Position numbers and translations under genes: made by a program. DNA of 64,000 nucleotides, taken from positions 62,001 through 126,000 of the forward strand of contig JBAOKB010000150.1 in NCBI GenBank assembly GCA_037044905.1, in the 5' to 3' direction. Under the pieces are notes generated by a model. The model was not told the origin of the DNA and ran no database searches. It worked only from the letters and a program-made list of their open reading frames with translations. This stretch comes from Hortaea werneckii. Lineage: Eukaryota; Ascomycota; Dothideomycetes; Mycosphaerellales; Teratosphaeriaceae. This document shows positions 1-12,211 of this stretch, one piece after another. The stretch's first letter is position 1. Every line of letters starts with the position of its first letter.

Positions 1-2536
1 TCTCAATTTTTTTTTTTTTTTTGAAACCTGATGATCCTTTCAAGAAAATCATCCAGTATAGCAATGCTGCCCTGAACGTAGAGGTGACATGCCATCACCC
101 AGGGCAATAAAGGAGGGCGATTATGGTGTTTTCTGCAAGTCAGATCCTGTTGCCATCACTGCTCTCCCATACTCCACTATGTGTGCATTTAAACACAGTG
201 CGACTAAGGAGCTTGAAAAGGAAAGTTTTCCCAGAACAGACCTTGTAGCCATCAAGACTCGCCTGGACGTCAAGACATGCAACTTCCCATATAAGGCGAT
301 CGAGGAGCTTGAGTAAGGAGCTGTCCCGAAGAAGATTTCCGTGGCCATCAATGTCCTCATGGACGTAACAGGGGACACACTCGCACGAAGAGGGATCAAG
401 GAACTTGGGCAAATCTTCTTTCCAGACGGTCTCACGCAAGAATCTACCTCCCTACGGTAGAATGGAAACGCGAACAGATGGCAAAGATGAACTATGAGAA
501 GACATGTACCAGCACAGAAAAACAGATCAGGACATGGCAGGAAGGAAGAAAGAGAGAGAGCGAGAAAAAAAAAAAAAAAAAAAGAAGCAGAGGCCATCTG
601 ATTTTGAAGCTAGAAGATGGCTTGCGGATTTTATCAGCAGACAACCAATCGGTGTGTGATACGTACATTTTATTTTTGTCCAGATCCAGATCCAGGGAAA
701 TTTGTTGTTGCTGCTCGCTGACCACTGACCGCTGCCGCTGCCACACACAAGAAACGAGGGACAAGAACATAGGAGATATACGTACGTTGTTGGGATTGGA
801 ATCCCTGGGAAAGACTTGCGAAAACGCTTTCCCATTCTACGCGGGGATTGAACCCACGCGCGAGTGAGCTTTTCCGGGATGACTCCCTGTTCCACGTGTG
901 TGGCTTAGTGGAGAAAGCAACTGTGCCTGCCGGATATATCAATATATACACTGTTTCCTGCGCCGTGAATCAGCCGGGGCGGGACTCGGGGCTCCTGTTG
1001 CACCCTCAGGCGCCAACTCTTGCTCTGCTTGCCGCTGTTGTTACTCCCATGGGCAGGGGATGGTGCGTACCCTGATGGTTGGACGGCCGCAAGACCGGCC
1101 TCTGTATGCTTCGACCTTGTAGAAGTTGATCTGTCTAGTATCTGCATCTTACGTGACTCGACGCTTCCTTCGTATCTTGTGTGGTGGTGAGCGAAGACAT
1201 CTTACAACATGTACCCTCAGTCACTGGCTGTAGTGGCTGCCATGAGCCTTCAGAAGATCGCTGGCATCCGCCTAATGCTGCCCCAGCAACCCATGTGATG
1301 CTCTGCTCGAGGAGAAAGATAGCGCTCCATCCCTTGCTCTCCATGTGTAACATTACGGTGTGGCCTTCACCCACCAGCAGCTCCCGGACTTGTTGCAGAC
1401 GAGCACCAATCGCGATATTGCTCTTTGCCTCTGTACCCCGGCCGGGACGACCTGTGAGCAACGCATAATGAAACGGGAGAAAAGGCATGTCACCATTCAG
1501 CTCACAACATCCTCAGTATTCTCTCCTAGTGGTTTTTAAGAAAATCCACTGACCATGTCTGGCACCGCAGGAAGGGAGTCTGATATGCTGTCAGCGCCTG
1601 GGACAGCTCCCAAATACCTTTATCACCTTTCCGTGCGCCGCATAGATTCGACAGATAAAACCCTCTTCATTAGCTCTTCAACGCTAGACGCGCTCGCTAC
1701 AACCTCCATCTCACGCGTCTCGATTGTTCTTGCCCATGTGCTCATCGCCCTACCGACCAGGAGACTCCATGTTTCATCTCCCAAATCTGCCAAAACGAAG
1801 ACACCATCCCGAGGGGACCGCGATGTGTCCATAGGGAAAAGAGCTAGAGATGGGCAGGAACCCTCAGAACAGTGGTACAAGCGCGATAGAACCGAAGGCA
1901 GGACATCGAGGAGAGAGTGCCGGAACTCTCCTGCCCCAGCTAGAGAGAGATTGCCGCTCAGGTGAGACAACGCTTCACACAATAAAGAGTTGCTAGCCAT
2001 CTGGCTCTGAAGTGTTTGAAATCAGTAGAGACATTGGGTATCAGACACTCCAATTGCGGCGACATTTTGAGACATTTTGGGCTGACTCCAGTGTCTCGCA
2101 ACGTTGATAATCAAGCAAAAGCGCGTGAAAGGCTGGCGAGCGTAGACGCCGGCAAGACTTAGATCATTTGTGCTGTGATGAACGGTCTGAACACTAGAAT
2201 ATCTTGTTTGTTTGAGATAGATAGTCATAAAAAGAATATGAAAGAAACATGTCTTACTCCGGCTTCGTCTACAACATAACATCAAAGTCCAAGAACTCCG
2301 TACCAATTTCTTGTGAAAGCACTGTTTCCGACCTTTTCCCCATCCTCCATTCGACCGGTGCGCACATCGCTGCACTCGATCCGCGCATATCCAAGGTCGA
2401 CACGCGAGCACGCGATCTTATCTCAATACGATTCGCAGACTCTATCCTCCGGCCCCGGACAGCACGACTTTCGTTGCACATACTACACCTTGATAGACAT
2501 CCAGCATATAACACCATCTCTCTCACCACGAGCGGG
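1..2536. other. left-edge stretch, no gene supported
   Basis: I see no convincing gene here. Open frames on both strands overlap one another and none shows a recognisable domain or a clean start. A poly-T run lies at about 7-22 and a poly-A run at about 567-584, both ordinary homopolymers. The stretch from about 1555 to 1965 is open on both strands at once, so neither reading is favoured. Confidence 0.5.
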
Positions 2537-3205
2537 ATGCAAAACTACGACGAGCTCTCCCGTAAAGAGTTGGACCAGGAAGTTCGTCGCCGCCGTCTCT
2601 GGACCAAGCGAGGAAAGCCCGCCACGGCAACCTACATCCGGCTGTTGCAAGACGATGACGAACAACAAGCCGCCGAGAATAGCAAAACAGCTTCCGCAAA
2701 TCCGAATCTGGTCGGCGTAAAGCCAGGTACCGTGGCGGGCTACATCAGCATGGGGCCTGAGGTGGCGCATGAGAAGGAGACTGACACTCTGACACTCACC
2801 TTTAGCACGGCGAATGAGCTCGCAGCTTGGATGGAAGGCAATAGCAAGGAGAGGGTGGAAATGCTACCAAATGCGCAAACGGTCATCGTCACCATGGCAT
2901 TGGGATACGATCACGCCTGTCCTTCGTCTGACGGTGGACGTCGTGCAACGCAAAGCCTTCCTGGGACGTTTACCGCAGAGCTGAAGAGCGGAGAGTACAG
3001 TATCAAGTACACTATACATCGCGCTGATGCATGCAGCTGCTCCGAGGACGTGCTGAAAGAGGGTGCCGACGACAACAATGAGGAGCTTAAAGTGGTGTAC
3101 CAGTCGGTGAGACGCGCCGTCATTAAGCGGAGTTCTCACGAGGCGATGACTCCGAAGTACGCCACCAGCTTCGAACTGGCTGTTGTTCATCCGGTGATGC
3201 CATAG
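2537..3205 (+). CDS. unknown protein with SAP-like N-terminal helix pair
   Basis: Unknown 222-residue protein. I start at the ATG at 2537, not at the upstream in-frame ATG at 2249, because the first 96 upstream codons look like untranslated leader and the protein from MQNYDELSRKELDQEVRRRR onward has clear composition. Residues about 1-37 (two helices with L-x-x-E-x-x-R-R-R-L and a Gly-Lys turn) resemble the SAP-like fold seen at the N-terminus of many lineage-restricted fungal proteins. The remainder, about residues 60-222, is a mixed alpha/beta region with Cys clusters (around ADACSCSED) and no family I recognise. Single exon. The SAP comparison is inference from pattern; such domains often bind nucleic acid, but no function can be assigned. 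Confidence 0.7.
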   Translation: MQNYDELSRKELDQEVRRRRLWTKRGKPATATYIRLLQDDDEQQAAENSKTASANPNLVGVKPGTVAGYISMGPEVAHEKETDTLTLTFSTANELAAWMEGNSKERVEMLPNAQTVIVTMALGYDHACPSSDGGRRATQSLPGTFTAELKSGEYSIKYTIHRADACSCSEDVLKEGADDNNEELKVVYQSVRRAVIKRSSHEAMTPKYATSFELAVVHPVMP

Positions 3206-3933
3206 TGGTTGCAGGAGGGGCGTGACAGCGGCATCGAGGAGGATTAGTTGGGGAGAGAGTGAGCTTGAATGACGATGTTGCTGTGCCACAGTGATACATT
3301 GCGCAATACTATGTATATGAAGACACTTTGGTGACTTCTTTGGCAGTTTCAAATGGCACGATCGGTAGGAACCAGTAGACGAATAAAACAAGAACTGCCA
3401 GTGCTCATCGTCGATCATTTGTACCTACGCAGCGCTTCTTTGCAGCTTTTGACACAGCTGCCAAAGTACAACATCCGTGAGTCTACTGCCGTATGCACCA
3501 CCTTGATGTCTGATACTTGGCTCAATCGCCTTTCCAAAGAATTTGAGCTTCCGCCATGGATGCAAGACTTAGCTGCCACAACACCAAGTCTGGACGAAGG
3601 AAGCGTTGGAGCTGAATCATTTTTGAGCAAGAATGCCGTGCAATACTGTTGGCGGAAGCGCAGGTAGCTCTGTAAAGTTCTGAAATGACGCGCCTTCCTT
3701 TCAACGCCTGCTCCTATCTCATCCTCGATCCAGACCCCAAAGAGACCCTTCTTTCGACCTCGCTCTTGCCTGAATAGCGGTGGTTGAAACGGCGCCAATG
3801 CAGGGCCCTTGCCGCCTGCCACCAGCTGCGGAGTCAACGGCTCTTCCGTGTTGACTCTTCAAAAGCTCAGCTTTCCCCCACTTGTCTTCCTCTTCCTTTT
3901 CTCACCCTTTTTTCAAACCAGACCAGCAACCAC
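3206..3933. other. intergenic, pyrimidine-rich leader at right end
   Basis: No gene supported in most of this stretch. From about 3870 to 3933 the plus strand becomes strongly C/T-rich and ends in an A/C-rich ATG context. This is the usual look of a fungal core promoter and 5' leader, and it supports a plus-strand gene starting at 3934. Confidence 0.4.
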
Positions 3934-4921
3934 AATGCTCGTCGACGACCATCTTCTTTACCATTCCTCATGGGATCGACCAGATCCAAGAGCAGCCGAG
4001 CTGTACAAGCCACCACCTGTCTGTCTGCGGCCGACAGTCAACAAACGCCATCATTCGGTGTGTGCTCTGCTCCGTCTGCTTTGGCAGACTGAGAGCCAAG
4101 CTGTCAGCAGGCGCGACGCGTCGGTATGGTCACTACTTCCCGTCCTGCTCTGGAATCATGCTGACAGCAACACCGTGTAGCTTGGTTTTTGTCCAGGTGA
4201 TAGCTGGGCGGATTACGGATCTGTTCGGCTGAGGGGGAGTGGGGAGCCCGTGAGTACATCATCCTCGATCCTTTGTCGCATCATAAACTGACACTTCCAT
4301 CAGAGGTCTAACAGACTTGATCTCCTCGCTCTCCTTCAGCCGCAACTTGATCAGTCCGCCCTGGAGCTACAAAGGCTCAAGTCACCTTCCGGTACTTGAG
4401 TGAAGACGTGAGTTCGTTCTTCTGAAGTCATGTGCAAGACTGTTTTGCTAACACGTGCGCCAAAGCGAGTTCGCCAGTAATGTCGATGCTAGCAGTGCGA
4501 AGGAGAAGACCTCCTTCCACGATGGTCAAGCAATGCTTGCCGTCAGTTATGACGGCAACTTGGCGTACTTCGACCCTAACAAGGCATGTGACGCCGCTCG
4601 CGTCACGGCCGAGAAGGCCGGTGAGCTACGTGCCTTCACCGAGATACCCTCACGGTATCCCTCGCTCGAATTCCGTGTCGAGTGCTTTGCAATCATCGAC
4701 GCGAAGACATTGAGAGCGCTCCCGAAGAGGGCCCGGCCATCCAGGGTGTAAGTGACTTGCCCATTGTTTTTACCAAAATATCTCTGACATTGCGACAGAA
4801 ATATTTCATCGTCGCGAAGGAGCTGCCCGACCATCCAAGTGTGACGCCGCTCGCAGCACAGTCCTGGCCTCTCCGGTCTTCACCCCGACAACCAAGAGCT
4901 GAGCCTCTCGCCTTGACCTTG
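3934..4921 (+). CDS. multi-exon hypothetical gene, model unresolved
   Basis: A probable plus-strand gene whose exon chain I could not settle. A clean leader precedes the ATG at 3934 (MLVDDHLLYHSSWDRPDPRA). Splice-like signals follow: a donor near 4123 with a TGCTGACAG branch site, a second intron from about 4249 to 4303 (GTGAGT donor, AAACTGACA branch, ATCAG acceptor), and a GCTAACACG branch near 4447. The most convincing coding block is about 4467-4751, with strongly C/G-ending codons and a peptide containing MLAVSYDGNLAYFDPNK. A GTAAGT donor at about 4749 leads to an acceptor at about 4799 and a final block reading KYFIVAKELPDHPS. The frames of consecutive blocks do not all join, so either a splice site is misplaced or there is a one-base lesion. 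I recognise no domain. Confidence 0.35.
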
Positions 4922-4975
4922 CCATGCAGAGTATTACGACCATCAGCACGTTTCATTGCGAAGGCTCACTGGTGA

Positions 4976-6700
4976 CTGGAGAGGGAGGGCTGCAGATTGA
5001 TCATGGCTTGGGTTGCAGGGCTTAATTCGTGTTGGAGTAGTGTAGATCATCGCTGTGCTCGCTATCGCTTCGTATCGCTCATTGCAAATGCATTTTATTC
5101 GCTTCAAGCATGATTTTTTTTTTCATACAGTCTTCTCGTCACACAGCCGTTTACATCATTCCACAAGGGACTCCAGGGTTCAGAGGTCTCTCGCCGCGTA
5201 TAATTGCGCCTTCGATGAGCCGCTTGGGTCGTATGATCACACACTTGTCACGGCACGCGTGTGGGAAACATAACGCAGACGGACGCATGGATGGGATGTA
5301 TCAGTATTCTGAGGCTTCTGGAGAGCTGAAAATTCATGAGCTTTGCTTACAGTCATGGGGCTTGAACGCATGGGCATGGAGCGAGCATGAGTCTCTTTCT
5401 CTTGTACAAGGTATAGACCGTACTGCGCCAATCGCCATGTGTCTCGAACTGCAAAGCCCTCCTCGCCAATGTTGCAAGCCCATCCGCCTCGACTGTATTC
5501 CTCCGTGGAAGAGCGGCGCCTTCTTTGCGACCATTCCACCTTGCTCTTGGAGTATGCGGCAGGAGAGCCTTTTGCTCCATGAACCTCTTCCCGTAGCCTG
5601 TAGTACAAGGATCTCGTTCCTCCAGCTCGCCGCTCCCGTGCCCAAGCTATTCGTCACGCGTTGTCTCGTTGTGGACCATCTCGATCAAGCTCATGCTCCT
5701 ACAATCCGGCTGCTGGGAGCATGTGTGATCGGGTCAACGCGTGACGACGCCTTCAGTGAGCGGGCTGCCTGAAGAATGAAGTGATGGCAGGAGGGGTTCT
5801 TCCGACAGCGCAGAGGTCGCTGGAGAGATCGATATGGAGCTGGCCTGCCTTCAACGTTCTGCTAGGAGGGGGCGGACGGCTGGGAGTCCTTGGTTCGCGG
5901 CTCGAAGGCTTCAGTCTGTGGACAATTTTGTGGTTCAGGGGAGCTGCTAGTAGGTAATCCAATGGACGAAAATCTGTTTCGATGGGCTAGAACGTGTTTT
6001 CAGCGCCTTCTCTGGTGTTGCAGCGTACAACATGACGCGTCTCTCTGGTGCCTTGCTACATGCTACCATGTAAGCTTTCTCTTCCCTCATGGGTCGACTC
6101 CATGGTTCTGTGAGCTATGGATGGAATATCCTCAGGGCAGTGGAAGTGGGAGAGCCATGCATTCTCTTCGTTGGAGGCCTTCTGTACGTGCCTCCTGGTG
6201 ATGTACCTACCGCCAAGGTGTATCTCTTGCTGGCGTGGGTGTACTGTTGTATTCGCATCGACAGTGCAGAGACTCAGTACCTTGTCCATTCATGCGCATG
6301 CCTAAATGCAGACAGACGGCTTTTCGTTGCTGCTGCTGGCCCATGGGGATCAAAGCGCACCGTGTCTACTGCGGCATAAAACAGATACATATGCTGATAT
6401 ATCGTCACTCGGCGATCCTCGCCCTGCTGCAGTAATAGAGAGAGCACGCAGGTGAACAAAACCAAGCGTCCAAATACTTTCCCGCCTCTTCCCGCCGCCC
6501 TCGAGGACAAGTCTTGGCAAACGTCTTTGTGGCGGAAAGGCACCCATTTCCGGCTTTTTTAGCCCTCGCGTTTCGAATCCAAACCGCCCACAACCAAACA
6601 AAGAAACCACCCGCCATTTTCAATCAAAGCTATACCAATCCATCACAACTTCTTTGTTCCCCATCAAACCCAAGAAACATCCCCAACTCTCGAAGCAACA
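4976..6700. other. intergenic, no gene supported
   Basis: Several frames of 70-220 codons are open here, the longest at 5110-5772 on the plus strand, but they overlap antisense frames and show no domain, signal or splice logic. From about 6500 to 6700 the plus strand turns C/A-rich with few stops, consistent with promoter and leader of the gene starting at 6701. Confidence 0.45.
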
Positions 6701-7195
6701 ATGAACACGGCTAAGGCCCTCTTCCAGCGCGCCCTGCGCCTTCCCAAAGCAGCAACCAGTGGCCAGACGCGCCACTTCACCACGTCCTCCCCCCTTCTCC
6801 GCGCGCCGCAGAACCATAGGCGCAAGGGCTATACGCCGCCCTCATCGTTCCCCTTTCCACCGGAGCCCCTGCCGACATGGTTCAGCAAGCCGCGCAAGCT
6901 GCCCAGCGGCGTAGCGACCTGGGAGATCGTGCTTGTGCTGGGTCTCCCCGTCATCATCATCGGCTGGCTCTATCACCAAGGACGGCCGGATGATTTGGAG
7001 GACCCGGAGAAGAAGTGGGAGAGGCCCGAGCCTCTGGAGCTGGTCCTGCGCGTTCGGCGCCCGTTCTTCAGAGTGCGGCGTCCGGTCGCTCGCCCTGCTC
7101 GCCCGCCGGTCTTTCGCGAGCTCCCGAGGTTTCCCGGCAGGGAGGAGCGGGTGAGGAGGGCGGCGAAGCTTCTGTGGGAGCTTGGGAGGAAGTGA
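6701..7195 (+). CDS. small mitochondrial single-span membrane protein
   Basis: A 164-residue protein probably imported into mitochondria and anchored in the inner membrane. Residues 1-34 (MNTAKALFQRALRLPKAATS, then a TRHFTTSSPLLR stretch) form a typical presequence: no acidic residues, regularly spaced Arg/Lys, and an R-x-F/S-type cleavage region. A single hydrophobic span at about residues 74-91 (WEIVLVLGLPVIIIGWLYHQ) is followed by an acidic linker and then an Arg/Pro-rich tail with the internal repeat RRPFFRVRRPVARPARPP. The start lies in a good fungal context (CAACAATGA) after an A/C-rich leader. No intron. I do not recognise the family; a subunit or assembly factor of a respiratory complex or the mitoribosome is possible but unproven. 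Confidence 0.75.
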   Translation: MNTAKALFQRALRLPKAATSGQTRHFTTSSPLLRAPQNHRRKGYTPPSSFPFPPEPLPTWFSKPRKLPSGVATWEIVLVLGLPVIIIGWLYHQGRPDDLEDPEKKWERPEPLELVLRVRRPFFRVRRPVARPARPPVFRELPRFPGREERVRRAAKLLWELGRK

Positions 7196-10100
7196 GAGGG
7201 ATTGCGGGGACTCTTGGACCCCGTGGCAATGGGTGGACGAAGTGGAGATGGGTCGGGATGGGGATGTATGGGAGAGGAAAAACAGTTATGGGATACCAAC
7301 CTGCGCGCCGCACGAAATGCGAAAGCCATATGGCGCTATGGCGACCTACCTTTGACAGAGAAAGCGAAGCGAAAGCCGAGATTGCGCGAGCAACGGGCAC
7401 GAGCATTACATGACTATAGACGACAACCAGTAGCACGAAGACCCGCCCATTCGCCAATGATACGCATACCGGGGTTGGAGACGATTGAAATCCCGGAGCA
7501 TCAACACCGGCCATAGGGCACACGGTGGACGACAACGGCGCATAGAAGATCCAGCAGCGACACGCAGAGGCGAAGAGGATACGGAACGCCATCCCGGCCC
7601 TCGATCCTACGGCCAATTCAGGTGCGACATCATACTTCGAGCAGCGGCAGCCATGAGCAGTATACCAGGCCAGAGAGTCCGGTCAAGAGCCGCGCATGAA
7701 ATACCGTCATGGGCGGGAATACGGCACCCGGTAATCGCGAGCACACTCGGAGACGGACATTAATCCAGGCGACATCAGCGCAGAAGCACGAAGATCACGC
7801 CGCGTGTCCTTTACTAGTCTCCAGCAACCACATCGAGAATAGAAGACGAGACTCGATCATGTACCGGCCCGAAGGCCCACAGTACTCCAGAAGAGCGAGG
7901 GACCATACAGACAACATTTCGATCCCGCGGCAAGGAAAGAATGCCTACGCACAGGCATGGAGCCCGGTATGGCGAGCGAAAGCAGTAATAGACCGGACCA
8001 CCGGCCACGAAGCTCACGGTGGAGAGCGCTGGGCAGATGTCCAGCAGTCGAAGAGAAGGGCCTTTCGATCCTCTTTGTGCTGTCTGATTCCTTCGAAGTC
8101 CAGAGGCCGAGGAATGGATCAAGGCGACTCCATCTCCGGTGCTCAAGGAGCCCACTTTTCCACGGTGTTGGGTCCAAAGACAGAACATTGGTGTTCATCC
8201 GACGGCATCTCGTGATCCTCAAGGAGCGACAATGTCAGCGAGCAAGGACTCAAGCTGAGCTTCGTCGGCACGTCTGGGTGCTGGGCCGCTAAGCCAAGAC
8301 GAAAAGACAGCGCGGGAAGTGGTATTCCTGTGTTCGTGTATGGAAGTCAGACATCTTTCCCTGACTCGCATTCTCTCTCTGCGTAGTCAGGAACGGAGGG
8401 AAGCGGGAAACGTTCGATGGCAGGACCAGCGAGCGAAAGACTCAAGCCGGGCCCAGTCCAGCACCACGATCCAGAACTCCCGGGCCCACGCAAATGCTCA
8501 ACGAGCAGGAAAACCGTCATCCAAGCCCGACGAGATAGCGGGTCAAAGACCTCGAAGCAGAAACCAGGACCGGCGATGCGAGAAGAAAGAATAAGATATA
8601 TGTCGACAGGACCAGAGCCCGGACATCATCATCAGCAGATGAATCGACTGGACCTCGGAAGGAAAAAAACAAAGAGAGGGACAGAAAAAGAACCATAGTG
8701 AGGGGTGGATCCACAGCCTGATCCGGACGGATCGCCATCCCCGTTCCTCTTACCAATTCTTACCAGGATTCCCGGCTTTCCCAATCAATCTCTACTCCGG
8801 GCGAGAGGAGCACCAATCAGAGCACACCCAGAATCAGCCATAGTGTCCACCGGCCTAAGGTAATTTCCCGTGTCATGGGCAAGGCGAATCATGGCTAAGT
8901 CTTCGGTCATCACAGTCGCGGGCCCGGGAAAGGATCTTCCGCAAGCGTTGGGAAACACCATAGCGCCCTCGGTATATCCGGTGGAGAAGATTCCCTTGGC
9001 ATTTCTGTGGGCCGGGGGAGGAGGTGGGTCACGTGCTCCAGCTCGGTGGCGTCCCATGATGGCGTGGTGTGCCGACCACGAATCTGATGTCGGCGAGGAC
9101 TGTCCTGGCCTACTATGTCGGAGCCCTATTCCACATGGAAGACCATGAGATCCTGAGCCGCTGATTGTTGGGTACGGTGCACGGGTTGAGCCACACTGCC
9201 TGCCAGGTTGGGTCGGCGGATCATCCTATTGCAACGGGCTGTCCTGTCCAATATCTCCATGTAGACGTGGGCCAGTGGGCTCACCACGAACACGCATGGG
9301 ATATTCGTCGCCAAGTCCGGCGGGTGTGGGTGTGGAAGGATGTCCGGATCCTGTGTCCTGCTCTTTCTTTGTCTCCGGCAACTGGCCGGCGGCGGGACTG
9401 CCAAGCTCTACAGGCCCAAGTCAATCTCATTGGCATGCTGTCATGAGATGTAGGATCTTCTGGAGATGTGGTCGGTACCGCTGACAGGGTCGGTGGTCCA
9501 TGAGTGAAGGTGTTGCGCTGGCCGCGGCGGAGGTTCCGGAGGTGGAGTGGCTGTCACACCTCGTCGGGCCCAACGCCTTGGAGGGAAGGCTCGCGGCTGC
9601 TGAGCGGATGGCTGTAGCGACAATTGTTCCTGTATCCTCGTGGTCAGGATGTTGCTGTCGCTGCTGCTGTCGCGAGTGAGTGAGGCAGCGGAAGGGTGGG
9701 CTTGGCCGAGCGGGCTTTGTGCATCACCGCACGCCAGCACACCACCATGTCCACTGAAGATCTGTAAGGCACATGCGGGCCTATTTGAGTAGCTGAAGAT
9801 GCTACTGAGCACGTCGCTGCCGTCAAGGATGGTGATCAGAAGGAGTGGTGGCCATGGAGGGCAAGAAAGCCGATTTCTCTCCGCTGGGCGCACGGCTGAT
9901 CTGAGCCTGCCAAGCCATGTCCAGCACTGCACAACACTCCGGACGTCCTTGCCAATATCCAGAACAACACCGCAGAGCGGAGGCAGGGGCGTTGGGCGGC
10001 GCGGGAAAGTATGATGCTGGTGGTGGTGGTGGTGAAGGCGGAGGAAGGCAGACCCTAAGCAAGGCAAAGCCAGCCAAGCAGCCAGCGAAGCAGCCACCCA

Positions 10101-11628
10101 CCCTGGGCCTGTCCTCCATCGCGAATGCCAAGCACTCATGACCGACTAGCCCAACTTTCTTTCGACTTCACGCCATGGACATTCCGACGGCGACGACAAC
10201 CATAAGATGGTACTACGAGCGTCGTTGCACTTCGCAGATTCTTCCCGCATGCAGAACATGCTCCGCAGGGGTTCGAGACGCCGCACAAAGACTCACGGCA
10301 ACCAGACCGAGCGAGTCGGGCAACCGATGCTGGCTTGAGCGTGCTTTACCACGGCGAAACGATGCAACGATATCAGACACCGCGTCCACTGACATCTCGT
10401 CGAGCATGATCCTGCTCCGCTCATCATCAACATGAGTCTCACCAAGACCGTATGCCGCTCTCAGAGGTCACAGGTGACGGAATACAGCAAACAGGAAGCA
10501 AACATCACGACTCACCAAACCTGCCACGGGGATGTAGGAAGGTGAAACGAGCGAGTACGAGAAGTAGAGGATAGTGAAGCGGTAGACATACATAGAGACA
10601 AAGATACCATCACAGTGTCCGAGAAGATCACACTCTACCCTTCCATTCCTCTCTCACCCTCTCACTTAGACACACTCCTTTCATGTTGAGACTCGTGAAC
10701 GAGATATGAATTCAATTCTGGTCTCCAAGGGACTCTGAGCTTGAAACTACCCGCCTGATCCTTATGCCCGTGTGCAGCTCGTCATGCTGCAGCTAACTAC
10801 CGTTCATGGGTTGTGAGCATAGTCATTAGAGTGCGCGAAGACGGGGAGTCTCTCATCGTAGTAAGTACTCTCTTCCGTAATCTACGTCGGCAAGAATTAT
10901 GCACCGTTTGTGACGCCGGGGCTGGACTTTCTGGTCACAGCGTGGATTGTTGAGTAGGGGGGTAAACGCGAAGGTGGGCACCCGTGATGTTCTTTCACGG
11001 TCATTGGCCTGGTATGGCCATGCATTGCCTGAAGGGCTGTCGCTGACTCACGTTGTGGCTGCGAGCATGGCGAGTAGGGCGGGAAGCCCGGAGTTGCTGC
11101 CTTACCTCTCTGCCGCCTCCCCGTAATTGATGGCCGCCGATGATCATGCACCGCAATACCGTGGCGTGCCCGCCGTGTCATATCTGCACAATGCATCACG
11201 CAGCAAGCGAATCCTGAAGCAAATGGACTTGGAGGATCAAAGAAGTCGAACATGATGTTTGCGTGATATATACAGATGACCAAAACCGCCCAAGCGCCAC
11301 AAACCCAGCCCACCCGACCCCCCACCCGACCCCGCCCCGCCCCTCCAAGGCCGCGAAGACAAGAGTGAGACGAGCGCGATCCTGCTGCGCCTTCCGCGTA
11401 ACCCGAGCGAGTTACACTGAAGACCCGACAAGATCGCGCTCGACTCCCTCTTGCCCACCGGCCTTGGACGCCACGCCACCGCCATCCTGTTCTGTCCAAA
11501 GCGGCCGGACCGGAACAGGATGATGGTGCAACTGTATGGTCACAGAGATGTCAGCATGGGAACCAAGACAGGCAGGCATGGGTGGTGGGGGGAAAACTGA
11601 GGGAGAAAGGTGAGTGAGAGTGACGTAC
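7196..11628. other. 4.4-kb stretch without a supported gene, A-skewed left third
   Basis: No gene can be supported. From about 7300 to 8700 the plus strand is strongly depleted in T relative to A, which by itself opens long plus-strand frames (for example 7709-8215). From about 9440 to 10140 a minus-strand frame of 232 codons encodes a low-complexity His/Pro/Ser-rich peptide with no domain. A short GGT repeat lies near 10018-10035. From 10440 to 11230 I see nothing but short frames. Confidence 0.5.
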
Positions 11629-12195
11629 CTCTGGCAGGGCAGGGTCGCACGCATAGAGTCCGAGGACTCCACGGTCGCGGATAAGGCGCCTAGCTGTGTT
11701 CCAGGAGCCGCCGGACTTGACATCGACGATGGGTGAGGGGTTCTGGCCAGACTTTGATTGAGCTTCGCGGGCGACTTTGCCAGCGAGCTGCTCGTTCAGC
11801 TTTGTCAGCTCGAAGGGACAGCTGAGTGCGGTGATGACTGCTCCCGATGCCGCACCTGCCGACGGCACGCCGCGGGCGAAAGATATCTGAGAGGATGTCA
11901 GTGAAGGCAAGATGAGGTGAGGAAGGGGTTACAAACCGCATGGTGTGCCGACAGGCACAGGCCACGGTGAATTGGCCATCAATTGCTTCGCCGATTCATA
12001 CGTGGTAAAATAGATGGCGGTGCCGATCGTGTCTCGGAGAAGATGCAGCCGATAGCCGGCATAGAGGCGCCGGCGATGGTAAATGATGGTGTGGGCCGCG
12101 AGCCCAGGCACGCCGCGGCGAAAGGTATCTGAGAGGATGTCAGTGAGGGCATGATGAGTGGAGGAAGGGTTTTACAAACTGCATGGTGTGCCGAG
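11629..12195 (-). pseudogene. mitochondrial carrier (SLC25-type) relic, duplicated and scrambled
   Basis: Fragments of a mitochondrial carrier protein, a solute exchanger of the inner membrane. Reading the minus strand, the first block encodes a tract ending in GYRLHLLRDTIGTAIYFTTY-ESAKQLMAN, which is the end of a carrier repeat. The second block (11629-11886, opened by a CTCTCAG acceptor) encodes GVPSAGAASGAVITALSCPF followed by ELTKLNEQ, then RRLIRDRGVLGLYA. In normal carriers the CPFELTKLN part comes before the LLRDTIG part, so the order here is reversed. The two blocks are separated by a diverged 105-base direct repeat covering the intron end. The upstream block lacks the middle of the domain and has lost one base at the exon start, forcing a frame change. 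The other carrier repeats are missing. I call it a dead relic formed by partial tandem duplication plus deletion; a chimeric expressed gene is less likely. Confidence 0.6.
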
Positions 12196-12211
12196 AGGCA
12201 CAAGCCACGGT
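11864..12211. repeat. 105-base direct repeat, two copies 138 bases apart
   Basis: Copies at 11864-11968 and 12107-12211 match along their length with scattered substitutions and small indels. Shared landmarks include GGCACGCCGCGG, TATCTGAGAGGATGTCAGTG, GCATGGTGTGCCG and GCCACGGT. On the minus strand each copy spans a carrier intron and its acceptor. Confidence 0.8.

Noticed and set aside
820..875. tRNA-like T-arm on the minus strand (GGGTTCAATCCC with a pairable stem)
   Set aside because: The B-box-like loop is good, but the expected acceptor 3' strand finds no matching 5' strand at tRNA distance and no A-box or anticodon arm folds.
9441..10139. Minus-strand frame of 232 codons with a His run
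   Set aside because: Low-complexity composition, no domain, no splice logic, and competing frames on both strands.
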